64,000 nucleotides of DNA from CAWCBG01 sp963793845. GTDB taxonomy: Bacteria > Acidobacteriota > Terriglobia > Terriglobales > Acidobacteriaceae. The DNA is taken from assembly GCA_963793845.1 (NCBI GenBank), contig CAWCBG010000001.1, positions 62,001 through 126,000 of the forward strand, read 5' to 3'. Shown in pieces: positions 57,310 through 64,000 of this stretch. The notes beneath the pieces were generated by a model that saw only the letters and a list, made by a program, of their open reading frames with translations, searched no databases and was not told the origin of the DNA. Position numbers and translations under genes: made by a program. The stretch's first letter is position 1; each line of letters begins with the position of its first letter.

Positions 57310-59327
57310 CAATCCTCCAAGAAACTAGCTGCGATTTCTGCGGCAGACTTGGGCGCAGTAGCAGAGTCGTCCGGACGGAACCGGGGCTTGCGTTGGGTTA
57401 GGAATTCGTCAATGTCGCCAACGGCGATGGGCAGCGAGGCAGCGTGAGCGGCGAGATGCTCCACGTCAGTGCGCGCGCCGTTCGCGCGAGCTTTCTTGCC
57501 AATGGCAAGAATTGAATTGCGCGTTGCTTTCTCCAGGCGGCGCCGCTCGGCCATACTCTCGGCGATCGCTTCGCCGGCTTCCGGCGACTGTGGCAGGAAC
57601 TTCTCGGCCTGGGCCCAGGTGATCAGGTTGCCGGTGAGGTCGAGAATGGCGACCGAGTCGAGATCGAGCGGGTCATAGGCGACCAGCACTTCGCGCTCGT
57701 TCAGCTCGTGCAGAATGACCCGCGCGATGTCGTCGGCGCCGATGTAGCGCCGCTTGTTCAGCACTACGCTGCATTCACGGACGGCGCGCCGCTCGCGCTC
57801 GGCCAGCAACAGCGCCAGCAGTTGCGGCTCGGGCGCGGGTTTCTGCCGTGGGTTCTGTTCCTGGCTGAAAACTTCGAAGGGCGAGCGGCCGTTCATGCCT
57901 TTGCCGCTGTGCGGCTGGCGATGGTAGTCATCGATCCAGGCCAGACACATGCGGATGAATTGCGACGCCGACGGATGCAGCGATAGCGACATTCCCGGAC
58001 GCCCCATGCGAATCAGGTTACGCTGGTCTTTGCGGTGCTCAGCCATCGCGGCTTCGGTGAAATCAGGGCGGCGGTCCGGAGATCCTCCGGTATAGGTGGG
58101 AAACTTCTTGTCGAAGCGCTCATGCAGGGTGCGGAAGAAGCGCTCGACATGCTTCGATTGCGGATGGCGCACGATGCAATGCTGCACTGCCATGCCCAGC
58201 CGACTCAGCAGGCCGATCTCCTCGATCTGCGCCAGCTCGGCGGCGTACCACTCGGCGGCCGCTTCTTCGCTCTCACGCAGATAACCGGGCAGCGCCCCCT
58301 TGGCGACCTTCAGGTAGTCTTTGCCGTTGTCGCAGTACAGCATCTCAGCCGGGCCGTGCACAGTGACCGCATGGCGCAGCGCGGTGGCGATGGAGCGCGA
58401 CGAGCCTTCCCAGGCCCAGCTCACGCCCACAACAAAGCGTGAGCGGAAGTCGAGCAACGCGGTGAAGCGCAGCCGGATGGGAGTGCCGATCGGCGCGTCG
58501 TCGAAGCAGTCGTTCTGCACTTCGACGTCGTGAATCATGTGGTCGCTCACCCATATCTCGTTGGCGGCAACGTCGGTGTAGCCGCGCGAGACGTACGGAG
58601 CGCACGACTCTCGGTAAGAGCGTTTGCCTTCCCGCGCCATCAGCCGCATCGGCTCGCTCAGCTCGCCGCCTTTAAGGAAGGCGCGCACAGTTTCATAACT
58701 TGGCAACTGGTGGGTATGCAGCCCGAGCTGCAGGCAGTCGCGATGGATGGCTTCAAAGGCGGAACGGATGCTCTGCCGCTGCTCCAGATAAACGTATGCT
58801 GCCAGCGTGGCGGCCTTGGGATAGGCTTGGAAAAAGCGCGACTTATCTTTGTCGTTGCGAGGTTTCCGTGCTAGCCCAAGGATTCCTTCTTTCTTGTACA
58901 AGTCGTACCAGCGCCATATCTTCCCCTCGCTCACTCCATGGCGTTTGCTCAACCTTTTCACAAGCTCACTCTTACTGAGACCGCCTGAAGCAGCAGCAGC
59001 CTGATGTTCTCTATCGATGAGAGGCTTAATAATTCTGAATCGCTCGCGCGCCTGTTGCTCTTCAAGGAGAGACGAGAAGGCAACTTTTGGTCCGGGAGGG
59101 AGGGCTTCTAACGAAGCCGGACAGTAGGCGGCAGCATCGGCCTCGGGCGTCTGTAAGTCAGGGGACTGAGGAGCGACACAAAACTCGCGCACCTCTTTGC
59201 CATTGCGGAACCGGCTACCTGTAGGCCGCCACCAGATCTCGCCCGATTGTGCTTTTAGCTCTACGACACGGACAGACCAACCCATGCGCTTTGCCATCTC
59301 GTCGCGAGTGAGCCATCCGTCATTCAT
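57309..59327 (-). CDS. MuA-like DDE transposase
   Basis: About 672 residues. An N-terminal MerR/winged-helix-like DNA-binding part (WLTRDEMAKRMGWSVRVVELKA) and further HTH regions (SELVKRLSKRHGVSEGKIWRWY) precede the rve catalytic core with Asp262 (WVSDHMIHD), Asp333 (LYCDNGKDY) and Glu395 (KHVERFFRTLHE), then a Mu-transposase C-terminal domain. ATG 59327 is chosen because it starts six bases after the previous early gene ends; the in-frame codon at 59375 would overlap it. This is the recombinase that integrates and replicates the phage. Confidence 0.93.
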   Translation of the reverse strand: MNDGWLTRDEMAKRMGWSVRVVELKAQSGEIWWRPTGSRFRNGKEVREFCVAPQSPDLQTPEADAAAYCPASLEALPPGPKVAFSSLLEEQQARERFRIIKPLIDREHQAAAASGGLSKSELVKRLSKRHGVSEGKIWRWYDLYKKEGILGLARKPRNDKDKSRFFQAYPKAATLAAYVYLEQRQSIRSAFEAIHRDCLQLGLHTHQLPSYETVRAFLKGGELSEPMRLMAREGKRSYRESCAPYVSRGYTDVAANEIWVSDHMIHDVEVQNDCFDDAPIGTPIRLRFTALLDFRSRFVVGVSWAWEGSSRSIATALRHAVTVHGPAEMLYCDNGKDYLKVAKGALPGYLRESEEAAAEWYAAELAQIEEIGLLSRLGMAVQHCIVRHPQSKHVERFFRTLHERFDKKFPTYTGGSPDRRPDFTEAAMAEHRKDQRNLIRMGRPGMSLSLHPSASQFIRMCLAWIDDYHRQPHSGKGMNGRSPFEVFSQEQNPRQKPAPEPQLLALLLAERERRAVRECSVVLNKRRYIGADDIARVILHELNEREVLVAYDPLDLDSVAILDLTGNLITWAQAEKFLPQSPEAGEAIAESMAERRRLEKATRNSILAIGKKARANGARTDVEHLAAHAASLPIAVGDIDEFLTQRKPRFRPDDSATAPKSAAEIAASFLED

Positions 59328-59332
59328 TGCCG

Positions 59333-59545
59333 CTACTTTTCCCTCTCCAATTGTTCGATCGAGCGCACATAACAACGCACTGTTTCGCGGCTGGGTGCCA
59401 GTTTGCCGAGGACCTTATCCAGCCGTCGCCAGATCGCGAATGCTGCGGGACGAGGTTTCTCCAGCAGCATACGGAGAACGATGAGCGTCACCGCAGGATT
59501 GGCGGTGAAATAGTGCGACGTCCCCTTGTCAGCTCGTGGACTCAT
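59333..59545 (-). CDS. Small early prophage protein
   Basis: 70 residues, basic: AVTLIVLRMLLEKPRPAAFAIWRRLDKVLGKLAPSRETVRCYVRSIEQLEREK, with a likely HTH-like or coiled C-terminal helix. Start ATG 59545 overlaps the preceding stop by ATGA and the stop is six bases from the transposase ATG. Position between the regulator region and MuA is where Mu-like phages keep ner/accessory genes. No named family recognised. Confidence 0.7.
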   Translation of the reverse strand: MSPRADKGTSHYFTANPAVTLIVLRMLLEKPRPAAFAIWRRLDKVLGKLAPSRETVRCYVRSIEQLEREK

Positions 59546-59949
59546 CGCGGCTTCTTCTCCTGTTTCTTTCGCGAGTGATCATCATCTGCGAGTATCTCGG
59601 CGCATCCAGCGTGGGCTGCGAACTGCAGGAGGGAAATTTCAAAGAGTTTGCGATCTCGCGGTCTGAGCAGTATCTTTCGAAGGTCGTCACAACCGGTGGC
59701 TTCACAGAAGGCGCTCACGTACACAAGAGGAAAGCGAACACGGACCTTACTAGGGGCAGTCCAGTCATCCAGCATGCGGACAGAGACAGTATTAGGCCCG
59801 AGCACCTCATTCATCCCATCAACTACTTGTTGCCGACTCTTGTTCGATCGCTTGATGGCCGTGGCCAGCAATTCGCGAATTTTGAGATCATCTTCAGGGT
59901 GCTGCCGGGCGTTTCCGGAAAATTGTTGGTCCGTAGCGTTTACAGTCAT
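59542..59949 (-). CDS. First early gene of the prophage, putative DNA-binding protein
   Basis: 135 residues from ATG 59949, with GGAGG five bases upstream. IRELLATAIKRSNKSRQQVVDGMNEVLGPNTVSVRMLDDWTAPSKVRVRFPLVYVSAFCEATGCDDLRKILL looks like a helix-turn-helix protein of the type found at the start of Mu-like early operons (XRE-like with the turn at VSVRMLDDW). The operator palindrome 59962-59994 lies immediately upstream, so this gene is under direct control of the divergent repressor. Confidence 0.7.
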   Translation of the reverse strand: MTVNATDQQFSGNARQHPEDDLKIRELLATAIKRSNKSRQQVVDGMNEVLGPNTVSVRMLDDWTAPSKVRVRFPLVYVSAFCEATGCDDLRKILLRPRDRKLFEISLLQFAAHAGCAEILADDDHSRKKQEKKPR

Positions 59950-59961
59950 CAAGCCTCCAGT

Positions 59962-59994
59962 GACAATATATCGTCCCTAGGTCGATATATTGTC
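59962..59994. promoter_or_regulatory. Prophage operator palindrome between repressor and early operon
   Basis: Perfect 12-bp arms GACAATATATCG and CGATATATTGTC with a 9-base centre containing CCTAGG. It lies between the divergent early operon (start 59949) and repressor (start 60029), overlapping both promoter regions. A dimeric or tetrameric repressor site. Confidence 0.8.
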
Positions 59995-60028
59995 GCCATC
60001 GGGTATTGGGCTCGTCAAGGAAAATCGC

Positions 60029-61054
60029 ATGAAAAAGAAACGAGCAGGGGATGCAGCAGACTTAGGCCAATGGCTTCGTGTGCTTCGTAAGCAAAGCCTG
60101 AAGCTCAGCCAGGAGATGCTCGCTCAGAAGCTGGGCATTAAGCGGAGCACTGTTTCGGCTTGGGAAAATGGCACCTACAAGCCGTCGGTGGAAATCCTAA
60201 ATAAGCTGGGAAACGAACTGAACTATCCGGAGTGCCTCTCCGTATGGGAAGCGGCCGGAATCAAAACGGTTAAGCTTCAGTGGGCTTCTGCACCTCGGGC
60301 GCAGGAAGGTCCTATCATCGATGTGCCTCTAATGCAGGCGTCCGATAGCCGTGACGGTGGAGCGGAAGTCGGGTCGTTCAGCCTGCCATCTGCACTGGTC
60401 AGGGTCCCCGGATCGACGGTTTGTGTGCGGCTCAGCGGTTCCATGAATTTTTTCCCTTTTTCGAACGGCGAGATTGCTGTAGTCGATAAATCCGAGACCG
60501 ATGCTTGGACTTTGGAAAAGCAACTGGTTGCGGTGCACTTCAAGCGGTTCCCTAATTTGCTCGATATCCCTCCTAATGTCGGGCTGCCACGCCGAACGAC
60601 AGCGCCCTTTGATCTGAGGCGATACAAGCTCCTCGAAAAGCTGAACCCCGGTTGGAGTTCGGCTGCGATCAGCGATAGTTCGCCCGACGTCGATATCGAA
60701 GAGGCATTCGCATACAAACATCCAGGGCTTCAGATCGGATGGGTTCTATTTCAAAGGGAAAATCAAGGCCAGCAGCTTCCCGAAGACGGCGAGCGTTGGC
60801 GCTTCATGTTGCAGGGGGCGGCGATCGAGGAGATTGGGCACGGATTTTCGATTCCTCTCACAGAGTGGCAGGAGAAGTCCAAATGGTGGCAGGGACAACC
60901 GGCACACCCTGAAGCTCCCCTGATTGAGGGGCGCACCATTCTTGGCAGAGTGACTTGCTGGATGCGAGGAGCTGGACTATGGAAGGTTGAAGGGGAATCG
61001 GAAGAAGAGCCCACCCCCTCTGCCCCTCAGCCGACACGGAGGAGACGCAAGTGA
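60029..61054 (+). CDS. XRE-family prophage repressor
   Basis: About 341 residues from ATG 60029 (AAGGAAA upstream). The N-terminal HTH_XRE, LGQWLRVLRKQSLKLSQEML then AQKLGIKRSTVSAWENGTYKPSVEI, is clear. The C-terminal part has GSTVCVRLSGSMNFFPFSNGEIAVVD, reminiscent of the S24/LexA-like fold, but the catalytic Ser-Lys pair is not evident, so RecA-stimulated self-cleavage is uncertain. A Pro/Arg-rich tail ends the protein. It is divergent from the early operon and adjacent to the 33-bp operator, so it should maintain lysogeny. Confidence 0.85.
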   Translation: MKKKRAGDAADLGQWLRVLRKQSLKLSQEMLAQKLGIKRSTVSAWENGTYKPSVEILNKLGNELNYPECLSVWEAAGIKTVKLQWASAPRAQEGPIIDVPLMQASDSRDGGAEVGSFSLPSALVRVPGSTVCVRLSGSMNFFPFSNGEIAVVDKSETDAWTLEKQLVAVHFKRFPNLLDIPPNVGLPRRTTAPFDLRRYKLLEKLNPGWSSAAISDSSPDVDIEEAFAYKHPGLQIGWVLFQRENQGQQLPEDGERWRFMLQGAAIEEIGHGFSIPLTEWQEKSKWWQGQPAHPEAPLIEGRTILGRVTCWMRGAGLWKVEGESEEEPTPSAPQPTRRRRK

Positions 61055-61567
61055 AAATGCTAATCCTCCAGAAAGCCGGTTTCCCCTCTTTACTTCGTCG
61101 CCTGAGAGCCTCTCTGAGAGGCTCGGCGATTTTTAGGCCAGTTAGGGGTACCACCGCCCTAGCGAGGGCAGGAATGCCGTGTGTCACATGTGACACACGC
61201 ACTCTAAGAGAGGGGCGGACCCTCCAATTGTCACATTCCTGGGAACGTGACCATGGGGATGGCCAAGTTTCGGGCGCGGCTGAAGGAAAAAAAGACCTTC
61301 CGGCCGCACTTTTTCCCCTCGATGTGAATCTCAGCTTCCTTTTCGATTCGTCCTTCCTTTCCTCCAAAGGTCACAGCGAATCGACGAGGCGAGTGCGCGA
61401 CCTCCCTTCTTCGGTCGCGCACTCATTTTCTGATTTCCCCTTTTCGATGTGGCCTCAACAAAGCCACAAGCGTATCGAAGGGGCGAGGAGAGCGTGCGAC
61501 TGAAGGTCGGGAGCCCCTCGGTCGCACACTCAATTTTTGCTGGTGGACTAAAAAGGAGAATTCAGCG
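61055..61567 (+). terminator. Terminator cluster and 22-bp palindrome downstream of the repressor
   Basis: Four ordered structures in 510 bases without a supported gene. (1) GAGCCTCTC/GAGAGGCTC (61107-61125) followed by TTTTT at 61131. (2) A perfect 22-bp palindrome centred on CACATGTG (61178-61199). (3) GAGTGCGCGACC/GGTCGCGCACTC (61391-61402, 61413-61424) followed by ATTTTC. (4) GTGCGAC/GTCGCAC (61494-61500, 61521-61527) followed by CAATTTTT. A TGTGGC/GCCACA hairpin lies at 61449-61468. The first is a good terminator for the repressor. The others separate it from the rightward genes. Confidence 0.65.
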
Positions 61568-62239
61568 ATGGCGGTCAAAGCTGGAAACGAACTAGAGCAG
61601 CAGATAAAGGACGGAGAGCAGGATCTGCTGAACCTGCAGGGCGACCGGGATGTGCGGAATGCACGGATTGCCGCCCTCGAAGTCGAGCGCCGGAAGTACA
61701 TCGTTGCTGCCCGCGCTCGCAAGGAACCGAAAGCCCAGGTCGAGAGTGAGCGCATTACAGGCGAGATCGAGAACCTACGCCGCGAAGGTTGCGACGACGA
61801 GGCCGCTATCGCCGAACTGACGACGCATCTGCGGGATCTCTCCGAGGAAAAAGCGGCTCAGGAATGGCATGCCCGCTGCGATAGTGTGCGCCATCCAATT
61901 AAATCGCGGCTGAAGAGCGACCTGCCGCGCCAGATCGCCAACAAAGCGAGGGAATTGACCTCGCTGTGCGATCAGCTCCGCGAGTCTGACGAACAAATCG
62001 TGCTCGACTTGCTGAAGTTCCATCCGTTTCTAAGTCCTGCATCGCGCTCTGTTTCAGGTCTCACGGCGACGCGTGGCGAGATATTGATCTGCGCACTCGG
62101 GAACCATGTGCCGAACATGCTCAGCAAACAATGGCGAGACATTCTCGCTCAGCGCGAGATCCCAGTGGTCGAAGCGGAGATCCTCGGGGATGTGCTGAAG
62201 AAGATCGACAAGCTTGAGCTGCAAGGCCCCAGCCGGTAA
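61568..62239 (+). CDS. Coiled-coil prophage protein of unknown function
   Basis: 223 residues from ATG 61568, with AGGAG nine bases upstream. Residues ~5-105 are strongly heptad-like and charged (LEQQIKDGEQDLLNLQGDRDVRNARIAALEVERRKYI ... IENLRREGCDDEAAIAELTTHLRDLSEEKAA). The C-terminal part is mixed alpha/beta. It could be a chaperone or scaffold-type phage protein; no family is recognised. It overlaps none of its neighbours and the next gene starts 10 bases later. Confidence 0.75.
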   Translation: MAVKAGNELEQQIKDGEQDLLNLQGDRDVRNARIAALEVERRKYIVAARARKEPKAQVESERITGEIENLRREGCDDEAAIAELTTHLRDLSEEKAAQEWHARCDSVRHPIKSRLKSDLPRQIANKARELTSLCDQLRESDEQIVLDLLKFHPFLSPASRSVSGLTATRGEILICALGNHVPNMLSKQWRDILAQREIPVVEAEILGDVLKKIDKLELQGPSR

Positions 62240-62249
62240 ATCCGAAAAG

Positions 62250-62798
62250 ATGGCGACTGAGAAGCAACCCGCGATTGGGAGCAGCCTGGTAGAGGCGGAG
62301 CAGCGTCAGACGATTCCTCCCATCCCGGAGAAGGAATACATCGACGTCCCGCGCACATGCCGCATCCTGGGCGTGACTGAAGCCACGGTGCGCCGCCTGG
62401 CCGAGAGCAAGCTGATCGACCTGGTCGAGTACCGCGCGCGCTCCTGGAAGAAGGTTCGATACCAGTCGGTCGTCGACTTCTGCGATGTGCTGCGCGAGCG
62501 CTATGCCATCCCCAACCGGCGTCCCACGCTGTCGGCTCCGTACCTGCGCCAGCGCGATGAGGACCTGCTGCCGTTCCCGCTGCGCACCACCATGCTGGCG
62601 CCGGAAGCGCAGATGATTCTGGCCTGCGGCAATCGCACCCTGCTGAAGCTGCTGGAGGAGGGACGCTTCGAGTGTTACCAGCTGGTGCCCAGCGCGCCCT
62701 GGCGGATCTCGCGGCCGTCGTTCGCGGATTACGTCAAGGCAGTGCGCAATGGAGTGGCGGACGGACACCACGCCTATAAAGTTGGAGTGAATCTCTAG
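62250..62798 (+). CDS. Prophage protein with two helix-turn-helix (MerR/excisionase-like) modules
   Basis: 182 residues from ATG 62250. The first module YIDVPRTCRILGVTEATVRRLAESKLIDLVEYRARSWKKVRYQSVVDF is a classic HTH_17 (excisionase-type) domain. The second, LAPEAQMILACGNRTLLKLLEEGRFECYQLVPSAPWRISRPSFADYV, has the same layout. This tandem pair could recognise two half-sites or the phage ends, or act as a late activator. An in-frame TTG at 62214 would extend it into the previous gene. Confidence 0.75.
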   Translation: MATEKQPAIGSSLVEAEQRQTIPPIPEKEYIDVPRTCRILGVTEATVRRLAESKLIDLVEYRARSWKKVRYQSVVDFCDVLRERYAIPNRRPTLSAPYLRQRDEDLLPFPLRTTMLAPEAQMILACGNRTLLKLLEEGRFECYQLVPSAPWRISRPSFADYVKAVRNGVADGHHAYKVGVNL

Positions 62799-62833
62799 TG
62801 TTTCTGATCTAGGGAAGAAAAGCTAAGGACAGA

Positions 62834-64000
62834 ATGGGTATCGACTCCAATTCGAACGTCGCAATCACGATCAACGTGGTCGATAACAACTCCGCTTCAG
62901 TCATCCAGGCGACGGAAGCGCGGCTGCAGCAACTCGGTGCGGCAGGCACGCAGGCGGCTACGGGCTTTAGGCAAGTTGGTGCTGCTGGTGCGACGGTCAG
63001 CTCGACACTTACCGACATCAACAACCAACTGGAGTGGGTGAAAGCATCGAGCGAAGAGGGCAGAGCCCGCATGGCGGCCATGTTCCAGGCGGCACAGGTG
63101 GGCAGCGAGGCGGCGAGCGAGGGCATCGGCCGCATGACCGGCAATCTTCAAATGGCGCGACTAGCTGGACAAGAAATGGGCCTACGTATCCCGCGCGCGA
63201 TGTATTCCATCATTGGTTCGAACCAGGCGTTGATGATAGCCATACAAGCGCTTGGTGGCGCATTTGTCGCTCTGGGTGCGATCGGCATCTTCGAGCAGAT
63301 GGCCAAAGGGGCCTACAACCTCTACGAGAAATGGTTCGATGTCACTAAAGAGGTCGATGCCTACCAGCAGAAGGTCCAGCAGGCGGCAGGGCAGAAGTTG
63401 CTCGACACGGCATCCCTGGAGGAGGCTACCCGGCTCCTCGATGACGCCAGTGAAGCAATCGATCGCCTCGATGCGAAGCGCCGCGCTGCCGGGGCTGAGC
63501 AAAATAGCAGCGGGATCGGTCAGTATCTTCTTAGCTCCGGAGGTGTCAGTGGTTTCGGCTCTGGTGCTGCGATGGTTGGAGCCTACGGATCGAATCGCTT
63601 TACGACACAAGACGACCAGCAGTTGGCACAGAGGCTGGAAGAACAGCAGAAAGCATCTGAGCGCGTTTGGTCTCAGCAGCAGCAGATCGACCTCGAACGC
63701 CTGAAGGGACAGGCCGCCTACGACGATGCCGTGGACAAGGGATACGCGAAGATCGCGGCTCACGAGCGAGACGCCGTCGCTGAGATCGAGAAGCGATATG
63801 AAATTCAGCAGGAGAATGAAAGCCGCGCAGCTTCGCAGGCCGGTAAGCCTTTCGACCCCAGCTCTGGCAATCAGCAGAAAGCCGCCGAGATCGAGAGGGC
63901 TCAAAAGGAAGCTGCCGCGCAGCGAATCGCACTCGATCGAACGACCTCGGATCAGGAAATCCAGATGCGTAACGCTGCAATCGATGCCGGGCTGAAGGGC
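62834..64000 (+). CDS. Tail tape-measure-like protein, 5' part (runs off the window)
   Basis: ATG 62834 (AAGGAC upstream) opens a frame with no stop for 389 codons to the window end. It begins MGIDSNSNVAITINVVDNNS and is rich in Ala, Gln, Glu and Arg with long helical stretches. Two hydrophobic segments lie near residues 115-150 (YSIIGSNQALMIAIQALGG, AFVALGAIGIF). A Gly/Ser break precedes more coiled-coil (ERLKGQAAYDDAVDKGYAKI). This resembles tape-measure proteins that set tail length, with hydrophobic segments that enter the host membrane. The assignment is by architecture and phage context only. Confidence 0.6.
   Translation, partial: MGIDSNSNVAITINVVDNNSASVIQATEARLQQLGAAGTQAATGFRQVGAAGATVSSTLTDINNQLEWVKASSEEGRARMAAMFQAAQVGSEAASEGIGRMTGNLQMARLAGQEMGLRIPRAMYSIIGSNQALMIAIQALGGAFVALGAIGIFEQMAKGAYNLYEKWFDVTKEVDAYQQKVQQAAGQKLLDTASLEEATRLLDDASEAIDRLDAKRRAAGAEQNSSGIGQYLLSSGGVSGFGSGAAMVGAYGSNRFTTQDDQQLAQRLEEQQKASERVWSQQQQIDLERLKGQAAYDDAVDKGYAKIAAHERDAVAEIEKRYEIQQENESRAASQAGKPFDPSSGNQQKAAEIERAQKEAAAQRIALDRTTSDQEIQMRNAAIDAGLKG

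Noticed and set aside
61051..61503. 150-codon rightward frame after the repressor, and a 24-codon peptide frame from an ATG near 61251
   Set aside because: The long frame crosses two strong terminators and a palindrome and has no ribosome site; the short peptide has only weak initiation signals.

Overview
The window looks like a chromosomal segment of a GC-rich soil bacterium, most probably an acidobacterium. That assignment is inferred from gene content and style: a very large Asp-box (BNR) secreted protein, a LytS/LytR pair, S15/CocE and M28 exported hydrolases, a MerR-TPR regulator and palindromic intergenic repeats. No rRNA or other marker gene proves it. Most of 1-33 kb and 41-53 kb is ordinary chromosome. 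Several otherwise intact long genes there (M28 peptidase, APC permease, a PLP lyase, the RND pump) are broken by single-base indels, usually in short C/G runs. That pattern suggests consensus errors rather than real decay.

Layout. 0-4 kb: end of a REP-associated transposase, nickel-insertion genes hypB/hypA, and a LytS-type kinase with a LytTR regulator. 4-21 kb: mostly exported proteins and transporters (Asp-box protein, choloylglycine-hydrolase family enzyme, M28 peptidase, thioredoxin-like protein, S15-like hydrolase, APC permease, metallo-beta-lactamase-fold protein, MFS transporter) and a CHAD-HD polyphosphate-type protein. 21-24 kb: two tandem PLP sulfur-amino-acid enzymes behind a structured leader that would cover the ribosome binding site. 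24-31 kb: OsmC protein, then a TolC/adaptor/RND tripartite efflux operon ending in a DUF2892 gene and a 29-residue membrane peptide. 31-33 kb: a sulfatase.

33.1-41.0 kb is a 7.9-kb insertion at a tRNA-Thr(CGT) gene, bounded by identical 49-bp copies of the tRNA 3' half. It carries a ParB-domain gene overlapping an IS91-like transposase, which is itself interrupted by an IS5/IS427-type element. Around and inside these lie several kilobases in which one strand has almost no C. This block is the strangest part of the window. It may be corrupted consensus, a chimeric contig, or a truly strand-biased mutated element. The evidence for each is given in the findings.

41-53 kb returns to chromosome: MerR-TPR regulator, MscS channel, ABC exporter, a 2.5-kb toxin-antitoxin cassette (VapBC-like pair, a truncated nucleotidyltransferase module, a DHFR-like reductase, BrnT/BrnA) between 36-bp direct repeats, then glgC and uvrB. 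53.3-64 kb ends in tandem REP-like repeats and a Mu-like transposable prophage. MuA-, MuB- and GemA-like early genes run leftward. A divergent XRE repressor has a 33-bp palindromic operator. Rightward genes lead into a tail tape-measure-like protein cut by the window end.
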